A stretch of DNA of 64,000 nt from Arthrobacter sp. U41 (GCF_001750145.1 NZ_CP015733.1:1-64000), one strand, 5' to 3'. Positions 42,734 through 53,137 are shown, counted from the first letter of the stretch. Notes: generated by a model not told the origin, from the sequence alone. Numbers and translations: made by a program.

Positions 42734-43158
42734 GGCTTCTCGTTGTCCGCTCTCGAGGAGATGCCCTCCAAGAGAGCGTGTAATTTTCCCATCACGCTCA
42801 ACGCCTCCTCAGTCCGTGCGAGTTTCGCTTCGGCCCGTTCGGCGCGGGACTTCATGGCCTCAAGCTGGGCCTCGGGGCTGTGCTTCTTTGCGGGCCTGGC
42901 GGCGGTGGCGAGGCCGGTAAGGGCGACGGCGTCCCGGGCCCGGCGCCAGGTGGTGATCTGGGAGGAGAACAAGCCCTCGCGGCGCAGGAAGGCGCCCTTG
43001 GCCCCGGGTCCGTCGAGGGACTCGTAGGTTTCCAGGATCGAGAGTTTCTCCCCCGGGGTGAAGGAGCGGCGGAGGGGCCTCTCTGCCCTGGGTTTTTCGG
43101 GATCGGCCATGGCTCCACCATCGGTGATGGCAGTGGGGGAAGCAAGTGCGGTGGTCAC
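42730..43158 (-). CDS. IS3-family transposase OrfA
   Basis: The 142-residue protein has a helix-turn-helix (RRSFTPGEKLSILETYESLD, FLRREGLFSSQITTWRRARD) and an Ala/Glu coiled coil. The start is uncertain; an internal ATG (MADPEKPRAERPLRR) is an alternative. Confidence 0.83.
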   Translation of the reverse strand: MTTALASPTAITDGGAMADPEKPRAERPLRRSFTPGEKLSILETYESLDGPGAKGAFLRREGLFSSQITTWRRARDAVALTGLATAARPAKKHSPEAQLEAMKSRAERAEAKLARTEEALSVMGKLHALLEGISSRADNEKP

Positions 43159-43231
43159 AGGAAATCGGTTTCCAAATCTCGCCCTTAAGGAGTCAGTGGG
43201 AAAAGTGGCGGTGTCTCACCCAATGCTGACA

Positions 43232-44941
43232 GACAGGGCCGGCGATGTCAGCGACTATGCGCCGAACGAGCGTCGACACGGAGTAGAGCACTTCGCTATC
43301 GAGGCTCGAGATCGGATCGTCGATGACTGCGACAAGTTCGTTTCGCTCGTTGCTGTCCTGAGGTGTGCCGTGAAGTGACTGTGCGAAGTACAGGAATGTG
43401 ATGAATGTCTGCTCGCCTTCGCTGAGAGTGTCGGAAGCGATCTCGCCGTTCTCGCGCACCAGCGAGTATCCGTCTTTCACGGCGGTGGATGGCTTCAGCC
43501 AAAAGCTGTGGAAGCCGACCGATTTCAAGAGACTGTTGATGGTGGTGATAATCGGTCGGCTGGAGGTGATCTTTGCTTGGAGTTCACGGAGGCGTGCCTC
43601 CTTCGCTTGTAGGGTGCTGTCCTGCAATGCGATCTTGGCTTCCAGTCCTTCCTTGCCTTTGACCAAGCCAGGCATGGCACCTTCAAGGTGTGCCACTTCT
43701 GTTCCTAGTGTTATATGGGCGAAGCTGATCCAGCAGCGGTCAATGAGTGCCTTTTTTGCGGTTGCTCGGTTCTGCAGGCGCTGATTAAACGTTCTTATGG
43801 AGGCGTTGGCCTCCTCCACGAGGGTATTCACTGCATCCACCTCGGCAGCGGGATACACGGTGGTCACGATGGCGGACGGCCCGCTCAGTTTGGTCGCGAG
43901 TGTCAATGCCATTTGCTCAAGTGCTTGCTCAAGTTCTAGCCGTGCTGCGTGGAAACGCTCGGCGTTGAGATGATCCGCCACCCTCGGGTGCCCCAGGACG
44001 TCGTCAAAGTAGATTTGCCAGGCGTCGACCCAGGACCGGGCGTGCCGCTGCAACCCTTTCAACTGCTCTATCTGCTGCGCATATCGTCTATCGAAGTAGG
44101 CGTCCAGTTGCTCGATGAGGTCGGCTGGAACCCTCTGCTGGCAAAAGGGGCATACGTCCGCGGCCTTGTCTAGATAGTGACGCCCATGCTCTACCCAATC
44201 TGCGTTCTGAAGCTGTTGGATCAACGGTGCAAGGTGCACGTCAGTACTGCCAACAACTGGAGTTGCGAGAAGGAAGAATCCGGGCTCATCTTCGAGACGG
44301 ATATGTCGTCCAAGAGGAATTTCCGCAATCTGAGCGGCTCCCTCATCCAGTACAGCCGTCGCTTCGGTTTCCAACGCATCGAAACTCTCGGCAGACGATT
44401 TGTTCTCGGTCGCGGCTTGGAGTAGCCGGTTGAGCAGCTTCTCCTTGTTGTTGCTGAATCCGACAAACATCTGTCGGAGCCCGGACGGGACTTCAGTGCG
44501 CTTGCTCCAAGCAGCGTCTTTTAGCGTGTCCCTAGCAATTTCGATCTCCGCCTGCTTTTTCGCTAGATCGTCGCGAAGCTGTCCGAGTCGTTTTTTCGTG
44601 GTGCTTATGATCCCGGAGGGCGTGGTCAGCTCGTCAATCTCAGCCCGTAGATTGCCGTTCGTCACACCGAGCGTGAACACCCCAGGAAGATTCGCGGCCT
44701 GCTTCAGGGTATTGGTGACGTAGTCACGGTTGTAGACCTTGATGTCGTGCGCGTCCGTTTGCGGACTCCATACGAGCTCGGTCCCTGGGAAGCGACCTGG
44801 GTCAGCGAATGCGCGGCTGATAGTTGTCTTGCCGGATCCGTTCGCGCCGAAAATGAAAGTGACCGGTGTGAGCGGACCAATGGTGGTGTCACCTTCTGAG
44901 CCAAATGCGGGAGTGCCCCTCAACTGCAGCGCATCAAGCAT
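43232..44941 (-). pseudogene. AAA_13 ATPase with zinc hook (RloC/PrrC-like), N-terminal fragment
   Basis: From ATG 44941 about 570 codons run to the IS3 edge. Walker A is FGANGSGKTTISRAFA (about 31-46). A coiled coil follows, then CPFC (264-267), the CxxC zinc-hook motif that distinguishes RloC from PrrC, and a return coiled coil. The ABC signature region is DTLSEGEQTFITFLYFAQSL (about 510-530) and Walker B is VAVIDDPISSLDSE. With the C-terminal fragment the protein was about 760 residues. RloC senses DNA damage or phage infection and cleaves tRNA anticodon loops. This copy is inactivated by the insertion. Confidence 0.75.
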
Positions 44942-45446
44942 CGATGATGCCGCCTGCGGGGAGGAACGTCGATATCTTCATAATCTCGGTGTGAAGTTTC
45001 ACGATGTCGAGCCTCGTGAAACCCGCCTGGTTCCTACGTTCTGCAGGGACCGCCGCGCCGAGAGGATTGAACTGAACCTGAACTTTGGTGGGCAATGTTT
45101 GCTCCTTTCGATCAGATTCTCCATCGGATTTACATACAACGCCGGGCGACTCACGGGAGAGAATCAGGAATTGGTACCGGTGAGAATTCGATGGGCCGGG
45201 GAGCGGCTATATCTCGGACCGCACAAAAACGAATCTGCACCCGTCAAATACGACCGATATCTTGGGTCCTCCGGCTGCTGTCCGTCATGTATTCCATGAA
45301 GGTCCGGGGCTCCGGTTACAGCGTGGTGGACGAACCGACGTCTAGTCCATCCACGAAGCGGACGGGAGCCGGGTAGCCGGCGGTGGGGGCGCGGGAGCCG
45401 GCATCGATTGTTGGCCAAGCGCCCGCACCGTTGAGGCGTGGGCGGC
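44942..45446. other. Spacer left of the Tn3 transposon
   Basis: About 500 bases between the start of the leftward ATPase gene and the Tn3 insertion point. Short frames exist but none has a ribosome site and sensible composition. It should hold the ATPase promoter. The target repeat CACTA is at 45447-45451. Confidence 0.4.
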
Positions 45447-45451
45447 CACTA

Positions 45452-45541
45452 CGGGGCGCTTCAGAAAACGGAAAAAATACCACGCTAAGCCTTGGAAGGT
45501 GATCGTATGGGGCATGAATTTGCCTGTGCCGATCCTGTGCG
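45452..45541 (+). repeat. Tn3 left terminal inverted repeat with tnpA-end sequence
   Basis: The similarity to the right end runs well past the usual 38 bp, for about 90 bp, and includes the DNA that encodes the last 14 or so residues of TnpA (RIGTGKF on the complementary strand). The left end is therefore a partial copy of the tnpA terminus. Confidence 0.85.
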
Positions 45542-45611
45542 GCCTGCAGGACAATGAGGTGAGACACCAGATTTCAGCCCGCCTCGGCGGTGGCCAGCGG
45601 CGGTTTTCCGT

Positions 45612-48107
45612 TTAGCTCGCGGCGGGCAGTGCGTCCGGGATCCGCGGCTTGGAGTTTCCGGCGAAGGTGAACCTGGCGTCCTCGCCTTCGCCGTCCACAT
45701 CCACCACCACGATGTCGCCGGCGTGCAGCTCGCCGAGGAGGATCTTCTCGGAGAGCTGGTCCTCGATCTCGCGCTGGATGGTGCGGCGCAGCGGCCGGGC
45801 ACCCATGGCCGGGTCGTAGCCGCGGGTTGCCAGGAGCACCTTGGCCGCGGGCGTGAGCTCGATGCCCATGTCCTTGTCCGCCAGCCGCTTCTCCAGCCGG
45901 CCCACGAACATGTCCACGATCTCGATGATCTCGTCCTGGGTCAGCTGTGGGAAGACGATGACGTCGTCAACCCGGTTCAGGAACTCGGGGCGGAAGTGGG
46001 CCTTGAGCTCCTCCGTGACGCGGGCGCGCATCCGGTTGTAGCCGGTCTGCGTGTCCGTGCCGGATTGGAAGCCGGTGGCCACGCTCTTGGAGATGTCGCG
46101 GGTGCCGAGGTTGGTGGTCATGATGATCACCGTGTTCTTGAAGTCCACCACCCGGCCATGGGAGTCGGTCAGGCGGCCGTCTTCCATGATCTGCAGCAGT
46201 GAGTTGAAGAGGTCGGCGTGGGCCTTCTCGACTTCGTCGAAGAGCACCACGGAGAACGGACGACGCCGGACCTTCTCGGTCAGCTGCCCGCCCTCGTCGT
46301 AGCCCACGTACCCGGGAGGGGCACCGAAGAGCCGCGACACCGTGTGCTTCTCGGAGTATTCGGACATGTCCAGGGTGATCAGGGCGTCCTCCTCGCCGAA
46401 CAGGAACTCGGCAAGTGCCTTGGCGAGCTCGGTTTTGCCGACGCCGGTGGGGCCGGCGAAGATGAACGAGCCGCCGGGACGCTTCGGGTCCTTGAGGCCG
46501 GCACGGGTGCGGCGGATAGCCCGCGAAACGGACCTAATCGCCTCCTCCTGGCCCACGACGCGCATGTGCAGCTCGTCTTCCATCTTCAGCAGGCGGGAGG
46601 ACTCCTCCTCAGTGAGCTTGAACACCGGGATGCCGGTGGAATTCGCCAGCACCTCGGCGATCAGTTCCTCATCAACTTCGGAGATATCGTCCATGCCGCC
46701 GGTCTTCCAGTGGCGTTCCTTCTGTCTGCGCACGGCGACGAGCTTCTGCTCCTGGTCGCGCAGCGCTGCGGCACCTTCGTAGTCCTCCGCATCCAACGCG
46801 GACTCCTTCTCCATTTTCAGAGAAGCGATGCGCTCGTCCATCGCCTTGAGCTCCGGCGGTGCGCTCATGCGCCGGATACGCAGCCGGGCGCCAGCCTCAT
46901 CGATCAGGTCGATGGCCTTGTCCGGCAGGAAGCGGTCCGAGATGTAACGCTCCGAGAGGTTCGCGGCGGCGACCAGCGCGCCGTCGGTGATGGTGACCCG
47001 GTGGTGTGCCTCGTACCGGTCACGAAGGCCCTTGAGGATCTCGATTGCGTCGGCCACGGAGGGTTCCGGGACCTGGATCGGCTGGAAGCGGCGCTCCAGG
47101 GCAGCATCCTTCTCGATGTGCTTGCGGTAGTCATCGAGCGTGGTCGCACCAATGGTCTGCAGCTCGCCCCGGGCCAGCAACGGCTTCAGGATCGAAGCCG
47201 CATCGATCGCACCCTCGGCCGCACCGGCACCGACAAGGGTGTGGATCTCATCAATGAACAAAAGAATATCCCCGCGGGTGCGGATCTCCTTCAGGACCTT
47301 CTTCAGCCGCTCCTCGAAGTCACCGCGGTACCGGGAACCGGCAACCACGGAGCCCAGGTCCAGCGTGTACAGCTGCTTGTCCTTGAGAGTCTCCGGGACG
47401 TCGCCGCGGACAATTGCCTGGGCCAGGCCCTCGACGACGGCGGTCTTGCCGACGCCCGGCTCACCGATCAGCACAGGGTTGTTCTTGGTCCGGCGGGACA
47501 GGACCTGCATGACGCGTTCCATCTCGGATTCGCGACCGATCACCGGGTCAAGCTTGTTCTCCCGCGCAGCCTGGGTCAGGTTGCGGCCGAACTGGTCCAG
47601 CACCACGGAACCGGCCGGAGTCGCTTCAGCCTGGTCCTGGCCGACGCCGGCGCCGGTGGTTTCCTTGCCCTGATAACCGGACAGCAGCTGGATGACCTGC
47701 TGGCGGACCCGGTTCAGGTCAGCGCCGAGCTTGACCAGCACCTGGGCGGCAATACCTTCATCCTCGCGGATGAGGCCGAGCAGGATGTGCTCGGTGCCGA
47801 TGTAGTTGTGTCCCAGCTGCAGGGCCTCGCGCAGGGCGAGTTCCAGCACCTTCTTGGCGCGCGGCGTGAAGGGGATGTGGCCGGAGGGGGACTGCTGGCC
47901 CGGGCCGATGATCTCCTGCACCTGCTCGCGGACGCCCTCGAGCGAGATACCCAAGGTCTCAAGGGCTTTGGCGGCAACACCTTCACCCTCGCGGATCAGA
48001 CCCAAGAGGATGTGTTCGGTACCAATGTAACCGTGGTTCAGCATGCGTGCCTCTTCCTGGGCAAGCACAACCACGCGACGGGCACGGTCCGTAAATCGCT
48101 CAAACAT
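45612..48107 (-). CDS. clpC: ATP-dependent Clp protease ATP-binding subunit ClpC
   Basis: The 831-residue protein is a complete class I Clp/Hsp100 unfoldase. It has two N-terminal Clp_N repeats (about 3-140, [20 protein letters not shown] and [19 protein letters not shown]). AAA1 has Walker A GEPGVGKT (215-222) and FIDEIH (284-289). A ClpC-type middle domain carries a UVR-like segment (about 430-460). AAA2 has GPTGVGKT (552-559) and [11 protein letters not shown], and a TGF tripeptide before [11 protein letters not shown] marks the ClpP-docking loop. It unfolds damaged or tagged proteins for ClpP. No clpP is nearby, so it would use the host's. AGGAG precedes the ATG. Finding this housekeeping-type gene as a transposon passenger is unusual. 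Confidence 0.95.
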   Translation of the reverse strand: MFERFTDRARRVVVLAQEEARMLNHGYIGTEHILLGLIREGEGVAAKALETLGISLEGVREQVQEIIGPGQQSPSGHIPFTPRAKKVLELALREALQLGHNYIGTEHILLGLIREDEGIAAQVLVKLGADLNRVRQQVIQLLSGYQGKETTGAGVGQDQAEATPAGSVVLDQFGRNLTQAARENKLDPVIGRESEMERVMQVLSRRTKNNPVLIGEPGVGKTAVVEGLAQAIVRGDVPETLKDKQLYTLDLGSVVAGSRYRGDFEERLKKVLKEIRTRGDILLFIDEIHTLVGAGAAEGAIDAASILKPLLARGELQTIGATTLDDYRKHIEKDAALERRFQPIQVPEPSVADAIEILKGLRDRYEAHHRVTITDGALVAAANLSERYISDRFLPDKAIDLIDEAGARLRIRRMSAPPELKAMDERIASLKMEKESALDAEDYEGAAALRDQEQKLVAVRRQKERHWKTGGMDDISEVDEELIAEVLANSTGIPVFKLTEEESSRLLKMEDELHMRVVGQEEAIRSVSRAIRRTRAGLKDPKRPGGSFIFAGPTGVGKTELAKALAEFLFGEEDALITLDMSEYSEKHTVSRLFGAPPGYVGYDEGGQLTEKVRRRPFSVVLFDEVEKAHADLFNSLLQIMEDGRLTDSHGRVVDFKNTVIIMTTNLGTRDISKSVATGFQSGTDTQTGYNRMRARVTEELKAHFRPEFLNRVDDVIVFPQLTQDEIIEIVDMFVGRLEKRLADKDMGIELTPAAKVLLATRGYDPAMGARPLRRTIQREIEDQLSEKILLGELHAGDIVVVDVDGEGEDARFTFAGNSKPRIPDALPAAS

Positions 48108-48572
48108 TTCGCCACACTCCTGGCTGCCGCCTGCCTTGATGCTACGTCGCCTCAGGCCCCCTTGGGGGTGTTCGCGGCAGGCAGGATATTACAGAGCCAG
48201 ATTCATGTGACCTTCCCGGGTAAGGGGCAGGCTTTCACACCGCTATCTGGCGAGCCACAGCAAGTGACCTCCGCCGCAATGACACCTCCTGTAGTGTGCG
48301 CGCACCAATGCGGAACCGCAGCGAATCGGTTCCAGCGTCGACTCTTAAGATGCAGTGGGCCCAGGCAGCGCATCCGGTGCCTTCGTCATCCGCTGACTTC
48401 CGCGCGCCGTAATCGGTCGTATTTGAGACGTGAGGCAGACGACGGTTGGAGTCTGCCAGCTGAACATCGTCATTTCCGGTTCCGGGATCGGGGCCACCAT
48501 CCCCGAGAAGACGGACCAAGCGGCGGCGCCGAAAGAGGCTTATGGAGTCCGGGCCAGGTCCCGGCCGGCCGC
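48108..48572. promoter_or_regulatory. clpC upstream region
   Basis: This 465-base gap must hold the leftward clpC promoter. A small imperfect dyad CGCTATCTGGCG (48241-48252) resembles, but does not exactly fit, the CGC-N5-GCG type site of the ClgR regulator. No intact gene is seen; a long minus-strand frame through this stretch is an Arg-rich shadow. Confidence 0.35.
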
Positions 48573-48893
48573 TCAGGCGGCTGTGGTGATGGCGGGGGCG
48601 CGGGGACGGGCCAGGGAGTGGGTGGGCCGTGTACCGGGACGGCCGGGGGCGGCGGTCCTGGTTCTGTGATCCGGCGAGGGTACGGGCCCGGCTGCCGTGT
48701 CGGCGGAAGGAGCCGGGCACCTGTCGGTGATGTGGCCCATTCCGGCGTATTCGCGGACGTCCCGGATTCCGGTGACGGCGGACTGCTTGTCGGGAAAACT
48801 CCGGGAGACTGCCATCACCGTCCCGTCGGGTGCCGTGATGCTGAATCTGAAGCCCGAGTCTTCGTCGTTGAAGAGTTCGAACATGCCTGCCAT
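48573..48893 (-). CDS. YegP-like DUF1508 domain protein
   Basis: From ATG 48893, with a perfect GGGAGGAG ribosome site, the 106-residue protein begins MAGMFELFNDEDSGFRFSIT and continues to GIRDVREYAGMGHITDRCP. That is one DUF1508 repeat (FELF.D..G.FRF.L.A..G......S......) seen in YegP-type proteins. The remaining 45 residues are Pro/Arg-rich and probably disordered. YegP-like proteins are poorly characterised and have been linked to stress. The gene is upstream of clpC in the same orientation. Confidence 0.7.
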   Translation of the reverse strand: MAGMFELFNDEDSGFRFSITAPDGTVMAVSRSFPDKQSAVTGIRDVREYAGMGHITDRCPAPSADTAAGPVPSPDHRTRTAAPGRPGTRPTHSLARPRAPAITTAA

Positions 48894-49111
48894 GGGTCTC
48901 CTCCCGGCGGTGACCGCCCGCCTTGGCTGCGATGGTTTGTCGTCGGGGCGGAAACACGGCGCTGGGCTGCCGCCCCGACGGTCTGGTAAAGGCACGGAAT
49001 CTCGGATGGCGAAAAGTGTGAAGCAGGCCACACGTCCGCCCCCAAAGCTACCCGGGAAACCGGGTACCGGCCAGTAGAAGTTTTAGCGCCAGGGACTGGT
49101 CACCCGCTGAT

Positions 49112-49342
49112 TCAGGCCTGTTCCGGGATTTCCCAGCCGTCGGTTTCGGTGTAGCCGGCGACCACATCGCCGCCACCGAAGGCGCGGCTGGGCTCGGGGC
49201 TGAAGCGCAGCAACGCTGTTCTGCAGCCGGCCTCCCGCACCGCGCCGACAGCCCTGACGAGGGCCTCGTGGAGGTCGCTGCCGTCCACGGCCGAGCGGAT
49301 CTCGGCATTCTGATTGGCGGTGTACTCAAGGTAGAACGGCAT
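49112..49342 (-). CDS. Small hypothetical protein
   Basis: From ATG 49342 the 76-residue product (MPFYLEYTANQNAEIRSAVD...) has an alternating strand-helix pattern with ALVRAVGAVREAGCRTALLRF. The frame is open upstream but without a ribosome site. No family recognised. Orientation matches clpC. Confidence 0.5.
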   Translation of the reverse strand: MPFYLEYTANQNAEIRSAVDGSDLHEALVRAVGAVREAGCRTALLRFSPEPSRAFGGGDVVAGYTETDGWEIPEQA

Positions 49343-49583
49343 GGTGGAAGCATGCCACAGGCCGCCGGGGAACGACAGGTGCTCCTGAGGGCTCCGGGCA
49401 AGGCAAGCCCGGTGGCAGGGGGCCATCAACCGGCTTCCCGGACGGCGAAGGGGAGTGACGGGTTTCCTTGTCAGGTTCTGCGTCCGGGATTAGCCTGAAG
49501 TCCGGAACACAGCTCATTGCCTGGGTCTGCGGGGTACAGCCCCACAGACAGGCCGAAGCTCTCCACGATTAAGGAGCACGTCA

Positions 49584-50018
49584 ATGTCGACCATCTCCCA
49601 TGCCCACAGGCCCGGCAATTCCCGGCAGCCCTACGGGCAGCGGCTGTGGTGCCCCAGGTGCCGCACGGACCAGCACCTGGCCATCGATGCCATCGAGCAG
49701 CCCTCTCCTCCTGAACAAGAACTGGTCGAGGTCTCCTACACCTGCGTGGGCTGCGATTTCCTCTACGCCCACGCCGCCACCGTTGCGCAGGCCGCAGCCA
49801 TCCTCAACCGGCCGGGCCCGGCGAGGACGCCGGGAATTTTGCAGTTCGGCGGAGCGTATATCCACTGCGGTGAACCCATGCACACCGCCGGTTCCGACGA
49901 GCACAGCATCTATGCCCCGATGAGCACCGAACAGTCCAGCGAACCCGTTCTGGACGTCTATCTCCGCACCCGGGTTCTGAAATGCTCCTGTGGCTTCCAG
50001 ATGGAAATACCGGACTGA
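49584..50018 (+). CDS. Putative zinc-ribbon protein
   Basis: The 144-residue protein has paired cysteines CPRC (about 23-26) and CVGC (about 54-57), then YIHCGEP, and a late KCSCGF, which suggests one or two zinc-ribbon-like sites. AAGGAG lies upstream of the ATG. It is transcribed away from the clpC group, so a divergent promoter lies at about 49345-49580. Function unknown. Confidence 0.6.
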   Translation: MSTISHAHRPGNSRQPYGQRLWCPRCRTDQHLAIDAIEQPSPPEQELVEVSYTCVGCDFLYAHAATVAQAAAILNRPGPARTPGILQFGGAYIHCGEPMHTAGSDEHSIYAPMSTEQSSEPVLDVYLRTRVLKCSCGFQMEIPD

Positions 50019-50104
50019 ACCCGGATCCACATGAACAGTTATGGCACGTCCCGGGGCGGCCGGCGGCGCTGTGCCGACAGTGCCCGGCATGAGACGATTC
50101 CCGC

Positions 50105-50260
50105 ATGAATCAGAACGACTCCCGCTCGGCGGGCCGTCCCGCCCGCGGTTACGCCGACACCGGACACAGTCACCATCAGGAGATCCTGACCAGAGAACAG
50201 CTGCAGGCTATGGGGCAACGGCGCAAGGACGCTGAACAAAAACTTGAACGCCCGGCGGGA
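50105..50260 (+). pseudogene. Truncated small hydrophilic protein gene
   Basis: The frame MNQNDSRSAGRPARGYADTG, then LQAMGQRRKDAEQKLE, is related to the intact small gene at 51155 (TVGQRRRDAEQKLEE). After this similarity the frame runs into unrelated sequence and an IS fragment, so the gene seems truncated. Confidence 0.4.
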
Positions 50261-50360
50261 AGCGTCGGTAGCAACGGTTCCCTCGTCGGCGCCGCCTGCC
50301 ACGACGACGGCGATGTCACCACTTCACTCTGCTGGAACTGTGGTTTCGGCACCGCCCCCA

Positions 50361-50413
50361 GGCGAGGACTTCATCGAGCACTACAATCAGAACAGGCCCC
50401 ACACGGCGCTCAA
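50361..50413 (+). pseudogene. Transposase C-terminal scrap
   Basis: Encodes EDFIEHYNQNRPHTAL, the highly conserved end of IS3/IS481-type DDE transposases. No other part of the transposase remains. Confidence 0.55.
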
Positions 50414-50477
50414 AAGTCGCCTCACCCACCAAACGCGTCACCAACGTACCGGGTTAGTACTTCTGGGCGGGCAGCTG

Positions 50478-51038
50478 CTAAGGCGCCAGGCGGTGGTAGG
50501 CGGAGGCAAAATGTATGAGCGGATCCGGTACCTCCGAGCCCGGAGCGTCACCGCCCAACGCGACTACCTCTCCTACGACGAGCAGATGTGTAGCTGCCGG
50601 ATGGATGGCAACCGTTCTCAGCTCGAAGTACGCGATCGATCCGTCGAGGATCACCGATCCGGTGGCCGGGCCACGGCGGTACGGGACCTGGGCCAGCAGG
50701 CCCTCAACCGGGGTCCCTGGACTGGCCAGCCAGTCCGCCGCGCCTTGGTGTTTGCTGCGCAGCAGACTCAACGCCCATGTACCCGTCGCGGCGACCGCTT
50801 CGCCGATGCGTGAGCCCGCGTAGAGGCTGACCAGCATCGTGGGAGGGTCATAGGAGACGGAGAGAAAAGCAGTCACCGTTGCCGCGTAGTCGCGCTTGCG
50901 CAGGGATGTGGAAACAACAGCGACGCCGGCGGAGATGTCCGCGCTGAGCACGCGGTACAGATCGATGTCCGCCTGGGAAGGCTGTTCGCCGTCAAGGCGG
51001 TGCGCGTCCAACGTCCCTGGACTCTCCATAAAGTACAT
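50478..51038 (-). CDS. Flavin reductase-like protein
   Basis: The 186-residue protein fits the flavin-reductase-like FMN-binding family (HpaC type). ADISAGVAVVSTSLRKRDYA and TVTAFLSVSYDPPTMLVSLY contain the T..AF.SVS.DPP.....L box, followed by FALSLL-like WALSLLRSKHQ and IAYFELRTVAIHPAATHLLV near the end. Such proteins supply reduced FMN to a monooxygenase or act alone. No partner oxygenase is nearby. A second start at ATG 51029 is possible. Confidence 0.72.
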   Translation of the reverse strand: MYFMESPGTLDAHRLDGEQPSQADIDLYRVLSADISAGVAVVSTSLRKRDYAATVTAFLSVSYDPPTMLVSLYAGSRIGEAVAATGTWALSLLRSKHQGAADWLASPGTPVEGLLAQVPYRRGPATGSVILDGSIAYFELRTVAIHPAATHLLVVGEVVALGGDAPGSEVPDPLIHFASAYHRLAP

Positions 51039-51154
51039 CGTTTCACGCGCCGAACCGTAGGAGTGCTGTTATTCCCTGCACTGGACATCCCCGCATCAAC
51101 CTTCTGCGTTGAGCGCCGCTTTTCCCCGTGGCCCCATCGTGGGACCATGCCTGC

Positions 51155-51385
51155 ATGAGCGAAAGTGAAAACAATGGTCCGGCGCCCCCCGCCACTGATG
51201 GAGGGGGAAGGAATGACCGGGCGCCGGCAAGCAGGGAACATCAGGCAGCGCCGCCCACCCAGGGGATGCGCACCGTGGGCCAGCGTCGCCGGGATGCGGA
51301 ACAGAAGCTTGAGGAGCATCAGCAGGAGGCCCGCCACAAGACCGAAGCCGAAGACGGCTCCGAGGAACCCTCGGCGAGCCAGTAA
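51155..51385 (+). CDS. Small hydrophilic protein
   Basis: The 76-residue product is almost entirely polar and predicted disordered with one charged helix (TVGQRRRDAEQKLEEHQQEA). It is the intact relative of the fragment at 50105. Composition resembles small stress-associated hydrophilic proteins, but no family is recognised. Confidence 0.45.
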   Translation: MSESENNGPAPPATDGGGRNDRAPASREHQAAPPTQGMRTVGQRRRDAEQKLEEHQQEARHKTEAEDGSEEPSASQ

Positions 51386-52275
51386 CGGCCTTTGAGCGGC
51401 TTGAGGCGGGCTTTTCGTCAACGGTGCGTCGGCGCTTGAGGAACCGAAGCGAGGAAGTCCAGGCATTGATTGGCCCCGGACTCATGGTCTGAACGTTCGT
51501 AACCGCATACGGTGAACGGCGGCACGTCCTTCAAACCTTGCCCGCGGGCGGGGTCTACGTTCGGGGTTTTCACAAGGAGTTTCGACCAGACTTGCCCCGT
51601 CCTGATGTTGCACGGTGTCCGCGCACCTCGGGTCTGGTCACCGGGCGCGGCCCCCAGCATTGCCGGGCCCGGCGACTATCCTGGCAGCAGCGCCCGGCCG
51701 GTGACGGCCCTGCTGCGCGGCGGCTCACAGGCAGGTGTGGGACCTTATCAATCCGGGACGGCAGCGGCACAGCGAAGCGCCTGAGAACCGCCATCGGTGG
51801 GACAGATGCGTTTCACGGAGTGCCGCGTCGGTGCCCTTGACGGCGCGTCAGTAACAGTCAACCAACCCGATGCTGTGTCTATGTCAATCTCATCCGGGTT
51901 ACTGGAAACGGAAAAAATCCCACGCTAGCCCTGCCCCGACTCGGCACCCAGGGCTGGTGACAATGGACCCGGGCGTCACGCTGGCGACGCTGCTGGACGC
52001 GCTCTCCTGCGTTCCGGGCCCACACAAGCTCTTGGGCCTGGGCACTGTCCTGACGACGACGAGGGCTGGGCGGGTAGGCTCGACGGCCGTTGCCGAGCAA
52101 CGGCACATCGGTGAGTGTCTTGCAAAGCTTTAGATTTTCAAGACACCCGATCCGACCCCAGGAAGACAGAGAAAATTTCGCGCCGTGGCACGGAACGGCA
52201 ATGTCTTGACAAGTCGTCTCATAGAGCGCCGTGTCTCAGGCACGTCTTTAGGGGTTTATGGGGCAGACTACGGTC
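51386..52275. other. Spacer upstream of tnpR
   Basis: Nearly 900 bases without a supported gene. It holds the internal terminal-repeat relic at 51897-51931. The last 150 bases are expected to contain the resolution site (res) for TnpR, though I could not mark its subsites by eye. Confidence 0.4.
51897..51931 (+). repeat. Internal Tn3 terminal-repeat relic
   Basis: GGAAACGGAAAAAATCCCAC followed by GCTAG matches the inner part of the transposon termini (AGAAAACGGAAAAAATACCACGCTAAG) with few differences, in the same orientation as the left end. The outer GGGGCGC part is lost. Together with the right terminus it brackets only tnpR and tnpA. Confidence 0.7.
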
Positions 52276-52863
52276 ATGGCACTTCTCGGATACACCCGGA
52301 TCAGCACCGCCAGCCAGGACGACCAGCTCCAACGCGACGCCCTCACCGCGGCAGGCGTCCAGGCCCGGGACATCTACTCCGATGTGACCTCCGGAAGCAA
52401 GGAAGCCAAAAGCCGCCCCGGCATGCAAAAACTCATGGGCTACGCCCAAAGCGGCGACACGATCGTGGTGTGGCGCATCGACCGGCTCGGCCGATCCCTG
52501 CTCGATGTCCTGTACACCGTCAACGGGCTCCGGGACAAGGGAATCAAGGTCCGCTCGATCGCCGACGGCATCGATCCGGAAACCAATACCGGACGCCTGA
52601 TGCTGAACATGCTCGCCACCTTGGCCGAGTACGAACGCGAACTCATCGTCGAACGCGTCAACGCCGGCATCACCGCCGCCCGCGCCGCCGGGACCATCTT
52701 CGGCCGCCCCGTGACCGACCCCGCCCTCACCGCCGAAAAGCTCCAGATCGTCGCCACGGCCCGTGCCGAAGGAAAAACCGCACAACAGGCCGCCCAACTC
52801 GTCGGCTGGAGCCGGGCCACCCTGTACCGGCACCAGCAAGCCAACGTCCGGCTGAAGGACTGA
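52276..52863 (+). CDS. tnpR: Tn3-family resolvase TnpR
   Basis: The 195-residue serine recombinase starts MALLGYTRISTASQDDQLQR (Ser in the RIS box is the nucleophile), continues with VWRIDRLGRSLLDVLYTV, TNTGRLMLNMLATLAEYERE and a C-terminal helix-turn-helix (TAQQAAQLVGWSRATLYRHQ). It resolves cointegrates formed by TnpA. An in-frame ATG six codons upstream is less likely. Confidence 0.9.
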   Translation: MALLGYTRISTASQDDQLQRDALTAAGVQARDIYSDVTSGSKEAKSRPGMQKLMGYAQSGDTIVVWRIDRLGRSLLDVLYTVNGLRDKGIKVRSIADGIDPETNTGRLMLNMLATLAEYERELIVERVNAGITAARAAGTIFGRPVTDPALTAEKLQIVATARAEGKTAQQAAQLVGWSRATLYRHQQANVRLKD

Positions 52864-53137
52864 GAGGGACCGGCATGGAACTGGGAAGGCCAGACCCTCC
52901 ATCCACGACTGCCTCAATCCCATCGGCCCCGGAGCCATCGGCGCAGATGCCCAGACCGTCCGACGTTCAAAACAACGCCGGAGGAGCCCGCACGTGCGGC
53001 CCCGGAACCGCAGTCCGGACGCTGGGAAAACCGTCGACCCGGGCTACCAGTGGCAAATGTGAATGACTTGATTCTCCGTGTCCGACTGGTGGCATGGCCG
53101 GGCTTATCGAGAACCCAGGTTTTCAGAAGGAGGGCCA

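Larger units (their letters stand above)
41696..43231 (-). mobile_element. IS3-family element inside the AAA_13 ATPase gene
   Basis: The 1536-bp element has inverted ends that start TGTCA and share GAGACACCG about 15 bases in. Its orfA and orfB are related to, but distinct from, those of copies A and B. I find no clean target duplication, and the two halves of the host gene do not rejoin exactly in frame, so a few bases were probably lost or added at insertion. Confidence 0.85.

Noticed and set aside
48241..48252. ClgR operator in front of clpC
   Set aside because: The dyad has the wrong spacing (CGC-N6-GCG) for the site as I know it, so I mention it only as a weak resemblance.
48235..48957. 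A 240-codon minus-strand frame upstream of clpC
   Set aside because: Overlaps the well-supported YegP-like gene in another frame and is extremely rich in Arg and His.
46218..48989. A 923-codon open frame antisense to clpC
   Set aside because: Its composition and lack of a ribosome site are those of a high-GC shadow. ClpC on the opposite strand is unmistakable.
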